Assembly: GCA_029261535.1 (NCBI GenBank)
Contig: JAJDBF010000031.1
Location: forward strand, 35,577-99,576
Length of the DNA stretch: 64,000 nucleotides
Reading direction: 5' to 3'
Source of the DNA: Nitrospinaceae bacterium
GTDB taxonomy: Bacteria; Nitrospinota; Nitrospinia; Nitrospinales; Nitrospinaceae
Both the position numbers and the translations under genes were made by a program. The notes beneath the pieces were generated by a model. It was given only the letters and a program-made list of their open reading frames with translations. It was not told the origin of the DNA and did not search any database. Within the stretch, counting starts at the first letter, position 1. Each line of letters opens with the position of its first letter. This document shows positions 61,502 through 64,000 of the stretch, piece after piece.

Positions 61502-61686
61502 AGAAGAGCTTTGTATAACTCTAAAATCAAAAGCAAAGGCGAGATTCTTCGCTTCGCTCAGAATGACAGTTCGTTGATTTTATGTGTCACGCTGAGCTGA
61601 TAGCCTGTCCTGAGCTTGTCGAAGGAAAGCGCGACCTCCGCTTTTCAGTTCCTCAAAAAAGCACCTTATGCAAAGGTCTCCTTTTA
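61502..61686 (+). repeat. Dispersed repeat family A, full copy
   Basis: AGAAGAGCTTTGTATAACTC at the left and TTATGCAAAGGTCTCCTTTT at the right are imperfect inverted ends. The core GGCGAGATTCTTCGC, CAGAATGACAGTTCGTTGAT and CCTGTCCTGAGCTTGTCGAA are intact. Confidence 0.88.
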
Positions 61687-61719
61687 GCTAAAAACAACTT
61701 TTAAACAACAGGAAATAAA

Positions 61720-63084
61720 ATGAATCCCCAGATTTTCAGAGAGTACGATATTCGCGGTCTGGTAAAGACCGAACTGCTTCCCGACGTGGTCGAAAAAATC
61801 GGCAAGGCGGTCGGCACCACCATCCGTCGCCAAGGCGGCAAAACATTCACCCTCGGCTGGGACGTGCGCGCCAGTTCCATAGAGTTTCGCGATATCCTCA
61901 CACGCGCACTCAACTCCACCGGCTGTGATGTGATCGACATCGGGCTGGTCGCCACTCCTCAGGCCTACTTCTCCCTGCACCATCTCAATCCGGATGGCGG
62001 CATCATGATCACCGGCAGTCACAATCCGCCGGAGTACAACGGATTCAAATTGAGCGAAGGCAAACACAGCCTCTACGGAAAACGCATTCAGGATTTGCGC
62101 GTCCTCATCGAGAATAACGATTTTGAAACCGGAAGCGGCACCGCGCGCGAAGAAAATATCCAGGATGCTTACTGCGCCAAAATCAAAAGCATCATCAATA
62201 TCAAACGTCCGGTTAAAGTGGTGCTGGACGGCGGCAACGGTTGTTTCGGCATCACCGGACCGCGCCTGATGCGCGAACTCGGGCTCGACCCGATTGAACA
62301 GTTTTGCGAACCCGACGGCACCTTCCCCAACCATCATCCCGACCCGACCGTCGAAAAAAATATGCTCCCACTGATGGACCGCGTCAAACAGGAAGGCGCA
62401 GAGCTGGGTATCGGATTCGACGGAGACACCGACCGCCTCGGCGTGGTCGATGAAAAAGGCCGCCTGCTGTGGGGCGACGAACTGCTCATCCTGTTCGCCC
62501 GCGCCGTGTTGAAAGAGCATCCGGGAACCGCCGTGGTCGGCGAGGTGAAATGTTCACAAAACTTATTCAACGACATCAAACGTCATGGCGGGGCGGCTCA
62601 CATGTCCGCCGCCGGGCATTCGCTGATTAAAAAGAAAATGCGCGAGACCGAGGCTCTGCTGGCAGGCGAGATGAGCGGGCATATCTGTTTCGCAGACAAT
62701 TACTACGGCTTCGACGACGCCATCTTTGCCGCTTGCAGAATACTGGAGATTGTCGCCAACAGCGATCAGACGATTTCTGAAATGTTGTCGGACCTGCCAG
62801 TCCTGCACAACACACCGGAGATACGGGTCGATTGCCCGGACGACCTGAAATTCAAAATCGTCGGCGAACTGACCGAACACTTCCGCAAAAATTATGATGT
62901 GATCGATATCGATGGCGTGCGGGTCAACTTTGAAGACGGATGGGCACTGGTGCGCGCCTCCAACACGCAACCCGTGCTGGTCCTGAGAGCCGAAGCCACA
63001 ACGCCAGAAAAACTCGACAGCATCAAAGCCATCCTGTCCAATCAACTCAAACAGTACGAACCGGATGTTATGGTCGACCTGTAA
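61720..63084 (+). CDS. algC: Phosphomannomutase/phosphoglucomutase
   Basis: This 454-residue alpha-D-phosphohexomutase is of usual length. NPQIFREYDIRGLVKTELL (2-20) gives the N-terminal phosphate region. The phosphoserine S100 is in IMITGSHNPPEYNGFKLSEG. The Mg site is D234, D236 and D238 (GIGFDGDTDRLGVVD). The sugar-binding GEMSGHICFADNYYG (about 318-332) and the phosphate-binding RASNTQPVLVLRAEA (about 413-427) complete the set. It interconverts hexose 1- and 6-phosphates to feed nucleotide-sugar synthesis for the glycosyltransferases in this window. The symbol is by analogy with Pseudomonas AlgC, and manB/pgm are equally valid. Confidence 0.93.
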   Translation: MNPQIFREYDIRGLVKTELLPDVVEKIGKAVGTTIRRQGGKTFTLGWDVRASSIEFRDILTRALNSTGCDVIDIGLVATPQAYFSLHHLNPDGGIMITGSHNPPEYNGFKLSEGKHSLYGKRIQDLRVLIENNDFETGSGTAREENIQDAYCAKIKSIINIKRPVKVVLDGGNGCFGITGPRLMRELGLDPIEQFCEPDGTFPNHHPDPTVEKNMLPLMDRVKQEGAELGIGFDGDTDRLGVVDEKGRLLWGDELLILFARAVLKEHPGTAVVGEVKCSQNLFNDIKRHGGAAHMSAAGHSLIKKKMRETEALLAGEMSGHICFADNYYGFDDAIFAACRILEIVANSDQTISEMLSDLPVLHNTPEIRVDCPDDLKFKIVGELTEHFRKNYDVIDIDGVRVNFEDGWALVRASNTQPVLVLRAEATTPEKLDSIKAILSNQLKQYEPDVMVDL

Positions 63085-63309
63085 ATTTAATGGAAACTCT
63101 AATTATTATTTTTACGAAAAACAACCACGCGACATCGTTGTCTCTCAAAAAATAGGGGCCAGAATAACAAGAGATCTCAATGCCTTTCAAAAAGCACTGA
63201 AGTATTAATTAGTTAGACAGAGGTTTAGCCTTGGGGCATTCGCCCCTAGAACATTCAGTTGAACCGTTGAAATTAACAAAGAATGAGAAGAGGAGAGTAA
63301 AAATAAAGA
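63085..63309. other. AT-rich intergenic stretch with a GGGGC hairpin
   Basis: No gene is seen. GGGGCATTCGCCCC around 63234-63247 forms a tight hairpin without a T tract. The segment has the same AT-rich composition as the following orphan gene and probably belongs to the same acquired block. Confidence 0.5.
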
Positions 63310-63867
63310 ATGGAAGCAATCATAATTAAAGTATTGAGTTCTTTTGGGGCAGCATTTGCGGGGGCTTGGGCAGCTTTTCATTATCAAATTTATAATGAGA
63401 ACAAAAGCCAACTGGAGAGAAAAATTCAAATAATTAATTATTGCCAAATGGCGTTAGGTGCCAACCTAGAGACCTTGGTAAATTTTAAAAAAGATATATC
63501 AATACCCCAATTAGCGGAGGTAAAGGAGTTAAAAAAAATTCCTGAACTAAAAAAATTTCTAATAAAAGGCGAACCTCCCAATGAAGAAAGAATGGGAGTT
63601 CTTACAATGAATTGTTTGGTAAAGATTAGTCCAGAGCCTATATTTATGGAATTGACCAAATTGGAGGAGCTTTCTGGGTTTGCTGGAAAATATCCGGAAA
63701 TAGTAGGAATCGGGTATAGGGTAAAAAAACAAATTTGGAACTTTTCTTACGCAAATAAAAATTACAACTTAGAAGTCAAGGAATTTGCCAAAAGTTATCC
63801 CAAGTTGGATATTCAAAGACTAAGTTTTCTTATAAGTAGTGTGGATATAATTTCTAATGATACTTAG
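63310..63867 (+). CDS. Unrecognised AT-rich protein with one N-terminal membrane segment
   Basis: This 185-residue protein begins with a single hydrophobic helix (IIIKVLSSFGAAFAGAWAAF, about 4-23). A lysine/glutamate-rich helical soluble part follows (SQLERKIQIINYCQMALGAN; KKIPELKKFLIKG). It is probably anchored in the inner membrane and largely cytoplasmic. GAGGAG lies about 15 bases before the ATG, a little far. The codons are AT-rich and unlike the phosphomutase before it. It directly borders the left end of an IS30-type element, so it may be part of, or interrupted beside, acquired DNA. No function is claimed. Confidence 0.6.
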   Translation: MEAIIIKVLSSFGAAFAGAWAAFHYQIYNENKSQLERKIQIINYCQMALGANLETLVNFKKDISIPQLAEVKELKKIPELKKFLIKGEPPNEERMGVLTMNCLVKISPEPIFMELTKLEELSGFAGKYPEIVGIGYRVKKQIWNFSYANKNYNLEVKEFAKSYPKLDIQRLSFLISSVDIISNDT

Positions 63868-63875
63868 ATTCAAAT

Positions 63876-64000
63876 AGTAAGTGCAACTTCTATCGATTGG
63901 GAAAGTGGATAAGCTGCGGTAACATCGTGGTTTTTCCCACCGACCAAAGCGAGAGGTGCACCGATGAGAGGTTACACGCAACTTACCCACGAACAACGAT
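63876..64000 (+). mobile_element. Left end of an IS30-family insertion sequence (cut by window edge)
   Basis: The window ends 12 codons into a frame beginning ATG 63964: MRGYTQLTHEQR, the conserved start of IS30-family transposases (helix-turn-helix for terminal repeat binding). GAGAGGTG about six to thirteen bases upstream serves as ribosome-binding site. The left terminal repeat probably starts near 63876 (GTAAGTGCAACTTCTATCG). The right end and the rest of the transposase lie outside the window. Confidence 0.7.

Noticed and set aside
1..64000. tRNA or rRNA genes
   Set aside because: No TTCRANN-CCA-like arms or rRNA landmarks were found by eye. A tRNAscan run would settle this.

Overview
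The window looks like chromosomal DNA from a free-living Gram-negative bacterium of moderate GC content. My best guess is a Nitrospinota (Nitrospina-like) lineage. This rests on general resemblance (many TPR and radical-SAM proteins, a futalosine-type menaquinone gene mqnC, ATP-type PEP carboxykinase, CysD/CysNC, a CobA-HemD fusion) and not on any rRNA or marker alignment. No rRNA or tRNA gene was seen.

Layout. Bases 1-3046 hold glycosyltransferases, one of them frame-broken in a T9 tract. Bases 3064-3723 hold a ParD/ParE-type toxin-antitoxin pair with its own promoter. A lone response regulator with a clear terminator follows (3891-4504, minus), then two membrane proteins (4882-6856, minus) and RNase Z-like plus prfB (7189-9370, minus). 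prfB carries the classical programmed +1 frameshift at codon 26.

Bases 9593-30334 form a large tailoring/glycosylation locus. It opens with a near-consensus sigma-70 promoter and a membrane protein. Next come a GT4 glycosyltransferase, two B12-dependent-type radical SAM proteins, two GT2 glycosyltransferases and a methyltransferase. A convergent set follows: two paralogous radical SAM/SPASM proteins flanking a TylF-like methyltransferase. A divergent 1244-residue NHL-TPR-NHL protein closes the locus. Five different enzymes here end in recognisably the same C-terminal TPR module. That is the most unusual feature of the window and suggests a scaffolded pathway for modifying a surface glycan, lipid or protein.

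Bases 30443-32380 carry an AT-rich, probably acquired OLD-like ATPase-TOPRIM gene, a possible anti-phage effector. Bases 32797-38977 are housekeeping: a spermidine-synthase-like protein, pckA, pdxA-rsmA-cobA/hemD. Bases 38974-41575 are a repeat-rich region around a secreted pentadecapeptide-repeat protein that has strong expression signals. Bases 41576-44344 hold a diiron ferritin-like protein, a parvulin, a VOC protein and mqnC. Bases 44360-49102 (minus) hold dcd, scpB, rluB, an exported protein and an AI-2E permease. Bases 49262-58256 hold an FmdB-like zinc ribbon, a membrane-anchored TPR-cupredoxin, cysS, a DUF2851 protein, cysD, cysNC with a degenerate kinase domain, and a 2Fe-2S ferredoxin. 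Bases 58294-64000 hold two small membrane proteins, an SDR, an HtrA-like lipoprotein whose leader is partly encoded by a repeat, a phosphohexomutase, an AT-rich orphan gene and the first codons of an IS30-family transposase.

The intergenic spaces are filled with several dispersed, MITE-like palindromic repeat families. Some of them supply a stop codon, a ribosome-binding site or a signal-peptide region to neighbouring genes.
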